A DNA stretch of 64,000 nucleotides from Bacteroidetes bacterium UBA5697 (GCA_002420145.1 DIHL01000023.1:62001-126000), one strand, 5' to 3'. Positions 9,387-19,296 are shown, counted from the stretch's first letter. Notes: generated from the sequence alone by a model not told the origin. Numbers and translations are program-made.

Positions 9387-9461
9387 GGTAAATGAAGGGG
9401 CTCGAACCCTCGACCCTCGGTACCACAAACCGATGCTCTAACCAACTGAGCTACATCTACC
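9387..9461 (-). tRNA. tRNA-His (GTG anticodon)
   Basis: The minus strand folds as a cloverleaf. The acceptor GTAGATG (plus 9454-9460) pairs with CATTTAC (plus 9388-9394). The D-arm is AGCTCAGTTGGTTAGAGC, the anticodon stem TCGGT/ACCGA surrounds loop TTGTGGT with anticodon GTG, and the T-arm contains GGTTCGAGCC. The extra 5' G (plus 9461) opposite the C discriminator (plus 9387) is the identity mark of tRNA-His. CCA is not encoded. The gene lies just downstream of nadB on the same strand and has its own terminator. Confidence 0.96.
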
Positions 9462-9516
9462 ATTTTGGGCTACAAATGTAATAAATTTCTTTTATAAGCA
9501 ATAAAATTTACAAAAT

Positions 9517-11076
9517 TTATTTTTTATAGTTTACCATATAGTGTAAGCCCACAGACTCTTTACGCTGTATGGCGTGTTTAATAATAAGATATCCAATACA
9601 GATTAAGTTTCGTAATTCACATAGTTTTTGAGTAACAGTGGTTTTTTCGTAGAGCGCTTCATTTTCTTTATATAAAATCTCTAAACGGTCGAAGGCGCGT
9701 TTTAAGCGTAATTCCGAACGAACAATGCCTACGTAGTTACTCATAATTTGTTGTACTTCGCGTTGTGATTGAGTAATTAAAATCATTTCTTCGGCATGTT
9801 CTGTTCCTTCAGCATCCCAGTTTGGAATTCCCTCCGTAAATGAAATTTTTGGAAGATTTTCTAAGCCTTTTTTAGCTGCTCTATGAGCAAAAACAACAGC
9901 TTCTAATAAAGAGTTACTTGCTAAACGGTTGGCACCATGTAAACCTGTGCAAGCACATTCGCCCACGGCAAATAAATTTTCGATAGTTGACTGACCTTCT
10001 TTATTGACTAAAATACCGCCACATAAATAATGCATGGCAGGAACTACCGGAATCATTTTCACAAAAGGGTCAACGCCCGATTTCATGCACTTTTCATATA
10101 TGTTTGGAAAATGCTCAATAAAGGCTTTTCTATCAATGTGTCTGCAATCTAAATACACAAAATCTTCCCCTCTAGTTTTTAATTCATTATCAATAGCTCG
10201 AGCTACAATATCTCGTGGCGCCAAGGATAAGCGTTCATCATATTTTTGCATGAACTCTTTGCCATCGGTTGTTTTTAAGACAGCGCCAAATCCTCTAATA
10301 GCTTCCGTGATTAAAAAACTAGGATGTTCTAAAGGATTATATAATGAGGTAGGATGAAACTGTACAAATTCCATATCCTTCACTCGTCCTTTTGCTCTAT
10401 AAACCATCGCAATTCCATCGCCGGTAGCAATAGTTGGGTTGGTTGTAGTAGCATACACATGGCCTGCACCACCTGTTGCCATCATGGTAATTTTAGAAAG
10501 AACGGTGTCAATTTTTTGTGTTTTTGTATTTAAGATATAAGCACCAAAACATTTTACATCTTTTGATTGAGAGGTGACTACTTCGCCTAAATGATGTTGG
10601 GTAATAATATCAATCGCATAGTGATGATCGAGTACGGTAATATTTTTATGTTTACGAATTTGTGCAATCAACGCGCGTTCAATTTCGTAACCCGTAATAT
10701 CTTTATAATGTAAAATACGGTGCTCAGAGTGGCCACCTTCTTTGGCTAAATCATAAGAGCCTTCTTTGTTTTTATCAAAATTAGCGCCTAGTTCAATGAG
10801 TTCTCGCACACGCTCTGTTCCTTCGGTAACTACTATTCTAACAGCTTCTTCGTCACATAAGCCGGCTCCTGCAATTAAAGTATCTTGAATGTGTTTTTCA
10901 ATAGAATCTTTATCGTGCCACACTGCCGCTATACCGCCTTGTGCGTATTTGGTGTTAGATTCGTCTTCGTTGCTTTTGGTGACAATATATACAGAGCCAT
11001 ATTCGGCTACTTTAAGCGCGTAACTTAAACCAGCAATACCACTACCTATAATTAAGAAATCTACTTTTTGTTGCAT
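9517..11076 (-). CDS. nadB: L-aspartate oxidase NadB
   Basis: NadB oxidises L-aspartate to iminoaspartate with FAD, the first step of de novo NAD synthesis. The 519-residue length is normal. The FAD-binding start is 'FLIIGSGIAGLSYAL' (about residues 7-21), followed by 'TKYAQGGIAAVW', the substrate-loop motif 'VQFHPTSLY', 'APRDIVARAID', 'PAMHYLCGGI' and the late FAD contact 'GANRLASNSLLEA'. These distinguish it from succinate dehydrogenase subunit A by overall pattern. nadA and nadC are not in the window. It lies 3 bp downstream of riboflavin synthase, so a flavoenzyme and a flavin biosynthesis gene share a transcript. Confidence 0.96.
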   Translation of the reverse strand: MQQKVDFLIIGSGIAGLSYALKVAEYGSVYIVTKSNEDESNTKYAQGGIAAVWHDKDSIEKHIQDTLIAGAGLCDEEAVRIVVTEGTERVRELIELGANFDKNKEGSYDLAKEGGHSEHRILHYKDITGYEIERALIAQIRKHKNITVLDHHYAIDIITQHHLGEVVTSQSKDVKCFGAYILNTKTQKIDTVLSKITMMATGGAGHVYATTTNPTIATGDGIAMVYRAKGRVKDMEFVQFHPTSLYNPLEHPSFLITEAIRGFGAVLKTTDGKEFMQKYDERLSLAPRDIVARAIDNELKTRGEDFVYLDCRHIDRKAFIEHFPNIYEKCMKSGVDPFVKMIPVVPAMHYLCGGILVNKEGQSTIENLFAVGECACTGLHGANRLASNSLLEAVVFAHRAAKKGLENLPKISFTEGIPNWDAEGTEHAEEMILITQSQREVQQIMSNYVGIVRSELRLKRAFDRLEILYKENEALYEKTTVTQKLCELRNLICIGYLIIKHAIQRKESVGLHYMVNYKK

Positions 11077-11079
11077 GGT

Positions 11080-11664
11080 TTATTTTTTAAGTAATCGAGC
11101 CACATACTTCCCTACAATGTCAAATTCTAGATTAACAACATCGTTTACTTTTAAATGTTTAAATACGGTATTTTCAAACGTATAAGGAATAATGCAAACT
11201 GAAAACGAATCGTCTTTCGAATCTACTACTGTTAAGCTTGTTCCGTTAATGGTAATACTTCCTTTTTCAACAGTTACATTTCCTAGTTGACTATTATATT
11301 TTATGGTGTAGGTCCAACTCCCTTGATTATCGATAATAGAAGAAACAATTCCAGTTTGGTCAACATGACCTTGAACGATATGCCCATCGAATCTTCCATT
11401 AGCAGACATGCAACGTTCCAAATTAACATAGTCGCCCACTTTTAAATACCCTAAATTGGTTTTTTGTAAAGTTTCATCAATAGCTGTAACCGTGTATTGA
11501 TTCCCGTTTATTTTAACAACTGTTAAGCACACGCCATTGTGCGCCACACTTTGATCTATTTTTAATTCGTGAGTAAAAGCGCAACTAAATGTGAAATGAA
11601 CATTTGTATTTTCTTTTTCAATAGCTTCTACTTTTGAAAGAGTTTCTATGATTCCTGTAAACAT
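11080..11664 (-). CDS. ribE: Riboflavin synthase, alpha subunit
   Basis: This enzyme makes riboflavin by dismutation of two 6,7-dimethyl-8-ribityllumazine molecules. The 194-residue protein starts with the family signature 'MFTGIIETLSKVEAIE' and has the two lumazine-binding repeats. Repeat one contains 'SVAHNGVCLTVVKI' (about residues 38-51) and repeat two 'GSITINGTSLTVVD' (about 133-146). 'GHIVQGHVDQTG' (about 94-105) links them. It is the first gene of a two-gene transcript with nadB. No FMN riboswitch is apparent in the 90-bp leader. Confidence 0.96.
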   Translation of the reverse strand: MFTGIIETLSKVEAIEKENTNVHFTFSCAFTHELKIDQSVAHNGVCLTVVKINGNQYTVTAIDETLQKTNLGYLKVGDYVNLERCMSANGRFDGHIVQGHVDQTGIVSSIIDNQGSWTYTIKYNSQLGNVTVEKGSITINGTSLTVVDSKDDSFSVCIIPYTFENTVFKHLKVNDVVNLEFDIVGKYVARLLKK

Positions 11665-11754
11665 AGGAGTAAAGATAAAGCTTTAATATTATATTAAATG
11701 GCTGAGATTATAAATTAATTTGTACCTTAGTATATCCCCATCTATAATTTTATT

Positions 11755-12537
11755 ATGAAATTATTATTATATCTTTTGCTCATCGGGGTTTTAAGTTGTT
11801 ATTCGCAAAGGCCTAGTACATTTAAAGGAGAACATTATGCATTATATAATAAGTGCAAATCGGCTGTTACATTTTGCGAGATAACGCAGCAAGATTATTT
11901 ATCTTGTGGTTCCGTAAAAAACTGTTACGGTTTATATGTATTACCAGGCGACACTTTTTATATAAACATTGAGGATAAAAATCAATCTGAAAGTATATCC
12001 GCAGACATTTCTTTTGGAGGATATTTTCCAGCTATTACAGCATTTACTTTTCAGCCAGTTGATTTTAATTGTGTTCCTCAACAAGCATTAAAAATTATCA
12101 TCCCTTTAACCGCTACTATTGGATCGAGTTTTCAAGTCACCGCTCAAAATGTTTCTTACGTCAATCCTCAACCATTTATTCCTGGAACTCCTCAGCCATT
12201 TAATATTTTTGTGGGAGGTCAACAGCCATTATATACTTTTGCATTGTCCGATTTCACAAATTGCCCATTTACTGAAGAGGTTGCTATTCAGGAATTAGAT
12301 TCAACTCATTATATGCCTGTATTGTTTCCGAATCCAGTTAATGACATCTTATATTTATTAGGTAGTAAATATAGATTCTATGATTTAGAAATTTATGATG
12401 TATTAGGAAATTTAATTTTGAAAAATACAGATGCTAATTCTATTGACTTGATTAGTTTAAATAATGGAATATACTCCTTTAGAATAATCTATAACGAAAA
12501 AATCATGGCTTCAGAAAAAGTAATAGTGATACATTAA
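11755..12537 (+). CDS. Secreted protein with T9SS type A sorting domain
   Basis: The 260-residue protein has a signal peptide (cleavage near 'SCYSQ'), an unfamiliar beta-rich, Cys-containing domain (to about residue 175) and a C-terminal type A sorting domain. The latter has 'VLFPNPVNDILYLL', 'LEIYDVLGNLIL' and a final strand 'KIMASEKVIVIH'. Such domains direct cargo through the type IX system to the cell surface. The passenger part shows no catalytic motif. It is divergent from riboflavin synthase and convergent with the large outer-membrane protein at 12556. Confidence 0.85.
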   Translation: MKLLLYLLLIGVLSCYSQRPSTFKGEHYALYNKCKSAVTFCEITQQDYLSCGSVKNCYGLYVLPGDTFYINIEDKNQSESISADISFGGYFPAITAFTFQPVDFNCVPQQALKIIIPLTATIGSSFQVTAQNVSYVNPQPFIPGTPQPFNIFVGGQQPLYTFALSDFTNCPFTEEVAIQELDSTHYMPVLFPNPVNDILYLLGSKYRFYDLEIYDVLGNLILKNTDANSIDLISLNNGIYSFRIIYNEKIMASEKVIVIH

Positions 12538-12555
12538 TTTCTTAAAGAGTATAAC

Positions 12556-15500
12556 TTAAAAAAACGCTCGTACTTGAGCTCCGCCAATATTTACGATTTT
12601 ACTATCAGGCGATTTTCTTCCACTATAATTAATACTTACTTGTATATTATTGGATAAATTCCTTTGGTAGCTTAACTCCCAAGTATAGTTGTATCCTGTT
12701 TTTAAAGCATTCAACATTTCATAAGCTACAGGAGTGTTTTGATTGAGCGCATCATTATATGTGATATTAATGAAATCAGCTTTGCCAGTTAAACTTCCTT
12801 TTTCTACTTGATTAAATTTAAACTCTAATCCCAAATCATTTAGTTCTGCTTTTTGAAACCCTTCTAAAATGATATTTTGTTTTTTGTTGTGTTTATATAA
12901 AACACTAATTCTAAATGCTGTATTAGGCTGGTAGCTTAACTTCTGTTCCAAATCATATGCTTCAATTTTATAGTTACGAGTCGTTAAAAACCCCGACTCG
13001 TTTGATTTAATACCAAATACATTCGTACTGTTTAAACTCCATGATTTTGTAACGTTCCATCTCCATCTCCATTCATGTGTTGTGTTTTCTCGAGTTTCAT
13101 AACCATTAGTGAGTAGCTGTTTACTTAAATTACTTTGATATGTGTAATCAGTTCCAAACACAGCAGCGCCTTGGTTAAAAAATATGCTTTGTCGCAATGA
13201 ATAGTTTAAAGCAGTTAGTAAGGAATCGTTAAGATTTATGTTTACTGGATTAAATGTAAATAATTGTCCATCGTCGTTTGTTTTTTTATCAATGCGATAA
13301 GCAGACTGCGATGCAAAACGACCAATAAATTTCATGGCTTTGCCAGAACTATCTTTTAAGAAGACAGAGGGACGGAGATTTAAAGAAAAACTAAATTGAT
13401 CATGTAATACTTTTACATATTGGTTGGTTGGCGTGTATACTCTGATGTATAAGGCTTCGTCAGAAAACTGTGCAATTTCAAACTCATTTAATTCTTTAAT
13501 ACCGTTATCGTTATAGTCTTTCCAAGCATAAGTTCCTTGACCAGCCGCAACCAATAAATAGTAATATTCTTTTTTGTTTTCTAAACCATAACCTGTTTCG
13601 TAAAAGATACTTGAGGTAATAAATCCTTTTATTAATCGTGGAGAATATTCAATTCTACTTAATAATGTATTATCTGGCTTAATTGTCATTGAATCTCTTT
13701 TGAGTTGCAATTCTCTATACGTAAATATTACTGAGAAAGGATGATTTCGGATACTATTCACATTCACTGAAAAGCCTGTATTTTTTGCCAATGTCGAATC
13801 TTTTAAAACAGAACCATAAGCTTGTTTGTCTCTTCGTTCTCTGTAAAATAGTTTATATAAATTACCTGTAGAATCCTTATTAGTAATATTTCCTTCCCAT
13901 TCATAAAACTGATAGCTGCGAGAAAGTAAACTATCAGTGGTAGTTTTTCTAAATAAATTTTGTTCAAATTCATCCAAATAATTCAATTTTAATTTCCAGA
14001 TAGACTGTGAGAAAGAGGCCTTGTGCCTGTAAAAATTACTTAGTTGAGAATTATAGTTACTAGTTAAATAAGAGCCATTGTAAGTTGCGCTGTTAATTTT
14101 GGTGTTATATAAACTAGTAATGCTATGTTTTAGTCCTTTATAAAAAGCCCCTTCATCAAAAAAATTAATGCCATATATTAATTTTAGTTTTTCATTTTTT
14201 TGAATCCCTACTTGAGCAAAACCAACATGTTGGTCGGCATTAATTGGAGCATTAATTGGTCTGTTCCAATCACGTTCAAACTCAATAGCTCTGTATCGTT
14301 CTATGGGATTAAAATACTGTTGCACATATTCGTAACCTAAATTATAAACAGCATTTAAAGATTGTTTAGTTAAAGTATCTTTTTTAATAACACTTTGGTT
14401 ATTACTATTTATTTTAATACCATAACCATCATCATTACTTGAATTAAAACCACTAAAAGTATTGATATCGTTTTTAGTATAAACGCCTTCAACATCTACA
14501 TTATGATTTTTATTAAACTGATAATTAATACCAGTCGTAAACATTTGTTTTTTCTTTGGAGTCACTAATGGAATAACTGGGTCATAATTACCTTGTAAAA
14601 CACCTCCTACAGGTGCCACCCATTTGTAAACTTTGCCATTAGCAGTAGTTGACACCTGAATATAAAAACCATTATTTTCCCCAACATAACTGTATTTTAC
14701 TCTGTATTTAGCACTATCAGCATTGGTTGAATAAACAAAAATTCCATTATATGTCACCAAAGAAACTGTCGTATCTTTTTTCCAATAAAACACATCTGTT
14801 GTATTAAACGTTGCTAATTCGGCACCACTGGTAATTGCTTTACTTAAAGTGTCGCCAATGTTAAACATGGTTAACTTTTGTGATTCTGTGAGCGATTGTT
14901 GTAAAGTTTTATTTTTATTGTCTTGTTCACCAAAAAAATTAAGTCGCACTTTTAGTTTTTCTGATTCAATTTCTTCGCTAAAAAAATAGAGTGAGCGCGC
15001 ATAATTTCTTTCGGCATACTGAAACTCTGCAATGATACGCTTGTCTTTTGTGATAATTTGCTTGGCAGTAAAGGTTAGTTCGGCTGTGTTGTAATCAATA
15101 ATATAATCGTTTTCTTGCCCACGTTGCAATAATTTTCCATCAATATAAATACGTTCGGTTCCAGATAGCACGATAATAAATTGTTCGTTATCGGCACCGC
15201 GTAATCTATAAGGACCTTGATTGTTTTCTACCCCTTGTATCACATTACGAGCAAATTTCCCCTTACTCACGGCGCCACTTACCTGTGTTTTAAAAACCAC
15301 TTGCTTTTTATTAATCGTATCGTAATAGTCGTTAGATAAGTATGCTCCTTGCGAACGTTTATAAAAATTCATGAAATAACTGTTAGGTCGTTGTAGCTGA
15401 AAATCTCCTACAATTAATTTTGAGTTTTTGTTTGATAGTTGCACAAACACTTTATCAAATTCCTGTAATTGTGCTGTAGTTCCATCGGCCTGAAAAGGTA

Positions 15501-16047
15501 TGTTATCATCTGTGGCCGCTAATAATAAATCAACTTCTTGCGTTAACTTTCCACTAACTTGTAAATTTAAACTTGAGTTTACAACCACGTCTTGATTATT
15601 GCCAAAACTAATCCCTCTACTGATACTACCATTTTTATTTAATCCGTCCGACACAAAAGATTCATTAGGTACTGCTGAACCAGCAAAAGCTAGGGTCATA
15701 GGATTTGAAGGCAATGATAAATCTTTTGTGAGAAGGGATGTACTTTGGTGGTAATACGGTTTTTCGAAATTGTAGGGAAAACTTTTATAACTCACAAAAA
15801 TTGGGTCGCTTGGCTTTACTTTAAAAATAATAGCTTTTAAAGGGTAATTAATTTTGTAGCTCGTAGAATCTAGAGGATTATTTTTTGAAGTAACAGATAT
15901 TGTTCCTGGGATTAAACTTAAGGTATCTAAATAAAGGGTATCAGATTTTACAAAATAATATTTTTGTTTTAGGTTCGTTTGGGCTTGTGTCTGGATAAAA
16001 TATCCACACAAAAACAATGTTATAAAAATTAACCTAAAACTCACCAT
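12556..16047 (-). CDS. Large outer-membrane beta-barrel protein of unknown role
   Basis: The 1163-residue protein has a signal peptide ending near 'YFIQTQAQ' and then long runs of amphipathic beta strands to a C-terminal 'NIGGAQVRAFF', ending in aromatic Phe as barrels do. An N-terminal periplasmic part (about residues 25-130) precedes a motif-rich section with 'SRGISFGNNQDVVVNSSLN', 'LQEFDKVFVQLS' and 'LIVGDFQLQRP'. A block with 'GTERIYIDGKLLQRGQ' and 'DYIIDYNTAELTFT' recalls parts of large Bacteroidota surface proteins such as SprA, but the protein is much shorter than SprA. It is neither a TonB receptor (no plug domain) nor T9SS cargo. Confidence 0.75.
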   Translation of the reverse strand: MVSFRLIFITLFLCGYFIQTQAQTNLKQKYYFVKSDTLYLDTLSLIPGTISVTSKNNPLDSTSYKINYPLKAIIFKVKPSDPIFVSYKSFPYNFEKPYYHQSTSLLTKDLSLPSNPMTLAFAGSAVPNESFVSDGLNKNGSISRGISFGNNQDVVVNSSLNLQVSGKLTQEVDLLLAATDDNIPFQADGTTAQLQEFDKVFVQLSNKNSKLIVGDFQLQRPNSYFMNFYKRSQGAYLSNDYYDTINKKQVVFKTQVSGAVSKGKFARNVIQGVENNQGPYRLRGADNEQFIIVLSGTERIYIDGKLLQRGQENDYIIDYNTAELTFTAKQIITKDKRIIAEFQYAERNYARSLYFFSEEIESEKLKVRLNFFGEQDNKNKTLQQSLTESQKLTMFNIGDTLSKAITSGAELATFNTTDVFYWKKDTTVSLVTYNGIFVYSTNADSAKYRVKYSYVGENNGFYIQVSTTANGKVYKWVAPVGGVLQGNYDPVIPLVTPKKKQMFTTGINYQFNKNHNVDVEGVYTKNDINTFSGFNSSNDDGYGIKINSNNQSVIKKDTLTKQSLNAVYNLGYEYVQQYFNPIERYRAIEFERDWNRPINAPINADQHVGFAQVGIQKNEKLKLIYGINFFDEGAFYKGLKHSITSLYNTKINSATYNGSYLTSNYNSQLSNFYRHKASFSQSIWKLKLNYLDEFEQNLFRKTTTDSLLSRSYQFYEWEGNITNKDSTGNLYKLFYRERRDKQAYGSVLKDSTLAKNTGFSVNVNSIRNHPFSVIFTYRELQLKRDSMTIKPDNTLLSRIEYSPRLIKGFITSSIFYETGYGLENKKEYYYLLVAAGQGTYAWKDYNDNGIKELNEFEIAQFSDEALYIRVYTPTNQYVKVLHDQFSFSLNLRPSVFLKDSSGKAMKFIGRFASQSAYRIDKKTNDDGQLFTFNPVNINLNDSLLTALNYSLRQSIFFNQGAAVFGTDYTYQSNLSKQLLTNGYETRENTTHEWRWRWNVTKSWSLNSTNVFGIKSNESGFLTTRNYKIEAYDLEQKLSYQPNTAFRISVLYKHNKKQNIILEGFQKAELNDLGLEFKFNQVEKGSLTGKADFINITYNDALNQNTPVAYEMLNALKTGYNYTWELSYQRNLSNNIQVSINYSGRKSPDSKIVNIGGAQVRAFF

Positions 16048-16104
16048 GCTAATAACGGTTTATAAATATAGAAATTGTATTTTTAAACCTTAAATTGATT
16101 TTAA

Positions 16105-16869
16105 ATGAGAATTATAACATACAATGTAAACGGCATTCGTGCCGCTATGACAAAAGGTTTGGTGGATTGGGTTAAAGCAGCAAATCCAGATGTGTTGTGT
16201 TTACAAGAAACCAAAGCAACACCTGATCAAGTGGATGTTCAAGCATTTGAAGCTTTAGGTTACCATTTATATTGGTATTCGGCTCAAAAGAAAGGGTATA
16301 GTGGCGTGGCCATTTTCTCAAAATTAAAACCAAAGCACGTGGAGTATGGCTGTGGCATTGAAAAATATGATTTTGAAGGGCGCATCATTCGTTTAGATTT
16401 TCAAGAATGTTCGGTTATGAGTGTTTATCATCCAAGTGGCAGTAGTGGCGATGATCGTCAGGCATTTAAAATGCAATGGTTAGCCGATTTCCAATCGTAT
16501 ATTGACGATTTAAAAACCAAAATCCCTAATTTGATTTTGTGCGGAGATTATAATATTTGCCACAAACCAATAGATATTCATAATCCAAAATCAAATGCTA
16601 ATACATCAGGTTTTTTACCAGAAGAAAGAGAATGGATGGAGCAATTTATCCAATCTGGATTTACAGATTCGTTTAGATATTTTAATCAAGAACCCCACCA
16701 ATATAGCTGGTGGAGTTATAGAGCGGGATCCAGAGGTAAGAATTTGGGTTGGCGAATTGACTATAATTTAGTAGCCAATCACTTGGATAAACACTTAAAA
16801 AGAGCAGTGATTTTACCAGATGCGATGCACAGCGACCACTGCCCAGTTTTGTTGGAAATGGAATTTTAA
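16105..16869 (+). CDS. xth: Exodeoxyribonuclease III (Xth family)
   Basis: This AP endonuclease and 3'-5' exonuclease acts in base-excision repair. The 254-residue protein has all family motifs: 'TYNVNGIRAA' (Asn/metal site), 'VLCLQETKA' (metal-binding Glu at about 34), 'GYSGVAIFSK', 'SVYHPSG', 'LCGDYNICH' (catalytic Asp and Asn), 'WRIDYNLVA' and the terminal 'HSDHCPVLLEM' (catalytic Asp-His). Length is normal and the start is the ATG at 16105. It is divergent from the large outer-membrane protein. Confidence 0.96.
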   Translation: MRIITYNVNGIRAAMTKGLVDWVKAANPDVLCLQETKATPDQVDVQAFEALGYHLYWYSAQKKGYSGVAIFSKLKPKHVEYGCGIEKYDFEGRIIRLDFQECSVMSVYHPSGSSGDDRQAFKMQWLADFQSYIDDLKTKIPNLILCGDYNICHKPIDIHNPKSNANTSGFLPEEREWMEQFIQSGFTDSFRYFNQEPHQYSWWSYRAGSRGKNLGWRIDYNLVANHLDKHLKRAVILPDAMHSDHCPVLLEMEF

Positions 16870-16910
16870 CAAATTAGGTTACTTTTTTTAGTTATTTTAG
16901 ATTTTTAGGT

Positions 16911-16918
16911 TATATTTG
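16911..16918 (+). promoter_or_regulatory. Candidate Bacteroidota -7 promoter element
   Basis: TATATTTG fits the TAnnTTTG consensus of Bacteroidota housekeeping promoters and lies 29 bp before the ATG of the peptide-binding lipoprotein gene. A clear TTTG box at the expected upstream distance is missing, so this is tentative. Confidence 0.4.
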
Positions 16919-16946
16919 TGATTACTAAAAACTTATGTACTTAGGT

Positions 16947-18704
16947 ATGAGAAAAATATTTATCCCACTAGTAGCTAGCGTGTTAACACTTAGCTTAGTT
17001 TCATGTTCGGACGACACAAAAGAAAACCACGAAGGCTCTGAAGGCAAGGGTGGCGTGTATATGGGTGGCGTGATGCGCATGAACGAAGTAGAAGCTTTTA
17101 AAAGCTTAAATCCAATTGCTGTAAACGAAATCGTAGGTTTTCATATTGGCACTCAATTGTTTGAGGGCTTAGTGAAATTTGACCAAAATGATTTATCTAT
17201 AAAACCAGCTATTGCTCGTTCTTGGGAAACCAATGAAAATCAAACAGAATGGACTTTCCATATTCGTCAAGGAGTAATGTTTCATGCAGATGCTTGTTTT
17301 GCAGATGGAAAAGGTAGAGAATTAAAAGCAAGTGATATTAAATTTTGCTTTGATAAGTTATGTACCGCTGATCCTAATAATGCTCAGTTTGATGTAACAT
17401 TTAAAGACCGCGTGGTTGGTGCTAATGAAACATTTGAAGCATCTAAAACAGGAAAAGCATTAAACGTTTCAGGTATTAAAGTGATTAATGATACAACTTT
17501 AACTATTACTTTAAAAAGTCCTTTTGCAGGTTTTTTAAATGTTATTGCTATGCCAGGATGTTGGATTTATCCAAAAGAGGCTTTAGATAAATATGCTTTA
17601 GACTTACGCGTTCACCCAGTTGGTACTGGCCCTTTCCAATTAGAAACTGTGAAAGAAGGAGAAGTATTAATTATGAAGAAAAATCCTAATTACTACGGTG
17701 TAGATAAAGATGGTAACAAATTACCTTACTTAGATGGATTAAAATACACGTTTATTCGTGAGAAAAAGGCAGAGATTTTAGAGTTTAAATCTGGAAACTT
17801 AGATATGGTATACCGTTTACCTGTTGAGATTATCCCAGAAATTTTAGGTGATTTAGAGCATGCTAAAGATCGTAAAACAGAATTCCAAATTTTAAATTCG
17901 CCAGCATTTAATACAAATTATTTAGGTTTTAATTGTGCTAGTGCTGCATTTAACAAGAAAGAAGTGCGTTTAGCGTTTAACTATGCTATCGATAGACATA
18001 AAATTTCTGATTTTACATTACAAGGTGAAGGAAATGCTGGCGACTATGGTATTGTACCTTACGTTGATGCATTTGAGAAAGATGGATATAACTTTAAAGA
18101 TTTAAAAGGATATGCCTTAGATGTTGCTAAAGCAAAAGAATACCTTAAAAAAGCAGGTTATGCAGATGGCAAAGGATTCCCTAAAGTAACTTTACAGATT
18201 AATAGTGGTGGAGGTAATAACATCTTAATTGCCGAAGTTGTACAAAAAATGTTGAAGGAAAATTTAAATGTAGATGTAGACATTAATACAGTTCCTTTTG
18301 CTGAGCATATTGAGCAAGTGCAATCAGGTAAAGTAGATTTCTTCCGTTTTGCTTGGATTGCTGATTATCCAGATCCAGAAACATTTTTAACTATTTTCTA
18401 TGGTAAACATGTTCCAGCTTCAGCTACTGAGAAATCATTCATCAACTACACACGTTTCAAAAATGCACGTTTCGATTCTTTATTCTCTGCTTCATTTACT
18501 GAGCCAGATAAAGCAAAACGTTATGCATTATTAACTCAAGCAGAACAAATAGTTTTAGATGAGGCTCCATTTATGCCAATATTTTATGATGAAAACTTCC
18601 GCTTAGAGCAATTAAACGTTCGTAATTTCCCGGAAAACGCAATGAACTATATGGACTTATCAGTTGTGTATTTAATACCAAAAGATAAAATGCCTAAAAA
18701 ATAA
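16947..18704 (+). CDS. Peptide/oligopeptide ABC transporter substrate-binding lipoprotein (family 5)
   Basis: The ATG at 16947 starts a lipoprotein signal ('MRKIFIPLVASVLTLSLVSC') with lipobox LVSC. The ORF could extend four codons upstream, which is unlikely. The rest, about 565 residues, is a bacterial extracellular solute-binding domain of family 5 (DppA/OppA-like): 'IGTQLFEGLVKFD', 'WTFHIRQGVMFH', 'VHPVGTGPFQL', 'VRLAFNYAIDRHKI' and 'FFRFAWIADYPDPETFL'. Such proteins bind peptides for import. No permease or ATPase gene follows; a terminator closes the transcript, so the transporter partners must lie elsewhere. The ligand is unknown. Confidence 0.93.
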   Translation: MRKIFIPLVASVLTLSLVSCSDDTKENHEGSEGKGGVYMGGVMRMNEVEAFKSLNPIAVNEIVGFHIGTQLFEGLVKFDQNDLSIKPAIARSWETNENQTEWTFHIRQGVMFHADACFADGKGRELKASDIKFCFDKLCTADPNNAQFDVTFKDRVVGANETFEASKTGKALNVSGIKVINDTTLTITLKSPFAGFLNVIAMPGCWIYPKEALDKYALDLRVHPVGTGPFQLETVKEGEVLIMKKNPNYYGVDKDGNKLPYLDGLKYTFIREKKAEILEFKSGNLDMVYRLPVEIIPEILGDLEHAKDRKTEFQILNSPAFNTNYLGFNCASAAFNKKEVRLAFNYAIDRHKISDFTLQGEGNAGDYGIVPYVDAFEKDGYNFKDLKGYALDVAKAKEYLKKAGYADGKGFPKVTLQINSGGGNNILIAEVVQKMLKENLNVDVDINTVPFAEHIEQVQSGKVDFFRFAWIADYPDPETFLTIFYGKHVPASATEKSFINYTRFKNARFDSLFSASFTEPDKAKRYALLTQAEQIVLDEAPFMPIFYDENFRLEQLNVRNFPENAMNYMDLSVVYLIPKDKMPKK

Positions 18705-18726
18705 TTTTCTGAATTTTATTCAAAGC

Positions 18727-18762
18727 AAAAATCCCGCTGCAAAAAACAGCGGGATTTTTTTT
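18727..18762 (+). terminator. Rho-independent terminator after the peptide-binding gene
   Basis: AAAAATCCCGCTG pairs perfectly with CAGCGGGATTTTT around a seven-base loop, followed by T residues. It starts 23 bp after the stop codon. Confidence 0.92.
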
Positions 18763-18885
18763 ATAAATTTTACAGTCCCGCAAACTTGTGGGATTGTACA
18801 AAATCAAAACGGAGCATCGGTTGTTTTATTTTTCTACTGTAGATATAGATGAATCGAAAAACAGCAGATAAGGAAAGTATATTTA

Positions 18886-19296
18886 TTAATACAACTTCAC
18901 TTTATACTTCTCTGCCATTTTCAGTAATTGCTCATCGCTTACTTCGTGCACGTTTTGGTGTCCGTGGTAATTCTCAACAGTTACTACAAAAATTTGGTAA
19001 TGGTATTTTGAAGCTAATTTAAAATAGGATTCTAGTTCCCAATCCATCGTAAATGTATTATGCACAATTATTTTAGGAATAGCTTGCTGCATAGCATCAT
19101 TGGTTAATGCTTCACATTGTTTATAGGCTAAATGGTTGTTTTGAAAATTAAAAATATATTCTCCTGTTGTTTCGTCCGTAAAATAATCATCTACGGAAAA
19201 CACAGGATACGTACTGTTTTCGGACAACACCCTTGCCAAGGTTGTTTTGCCACTGCCAGGCAAGCCTCGTAATAATATAAGAGCAGGTTGTTGCAT
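18886..19296 (-). CDS. Small P-loop ATPase/kinase, N4BP2-like
   Basis: The 136-residue cytosolic protein begins with a Walker A motif, 'LLRGLPGSGKTTLA' (about residues 8-21). It then has 'FSVDDYF' (Walker B-like Asp pair at about 35) and a C-terminal 'VENYHGHQNVHEVSDEQL' segment. This pattern matches the AAA_33/polynucleotide-kinase-like domain of NEDD4-binding protein 2 relatives, predicted to phosphorylate small molecules or nucleic-acid ends. The substrate is unknown. It is a single gene. Confidence 0.85.
   Translation of the reverse strand: MQQPALILLRGLPGSGKTTLARVLSENSTYPVFSVDDYFTDETTGEYIFNFQNNHLAYKQCEALTNDAMQQAIPKIIVHNTFTMDWELESYFKLASKYHYQIFVVTVENYHGHQNVHEVSDEQLLKMAEKYKVKLY

Noticed and set aside
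11665..11754. Possible FMN riboswitch before riboflavin synthase
   Set aside because: The 90-bp divergent leader is too short and lacks the conserved RFN helices.
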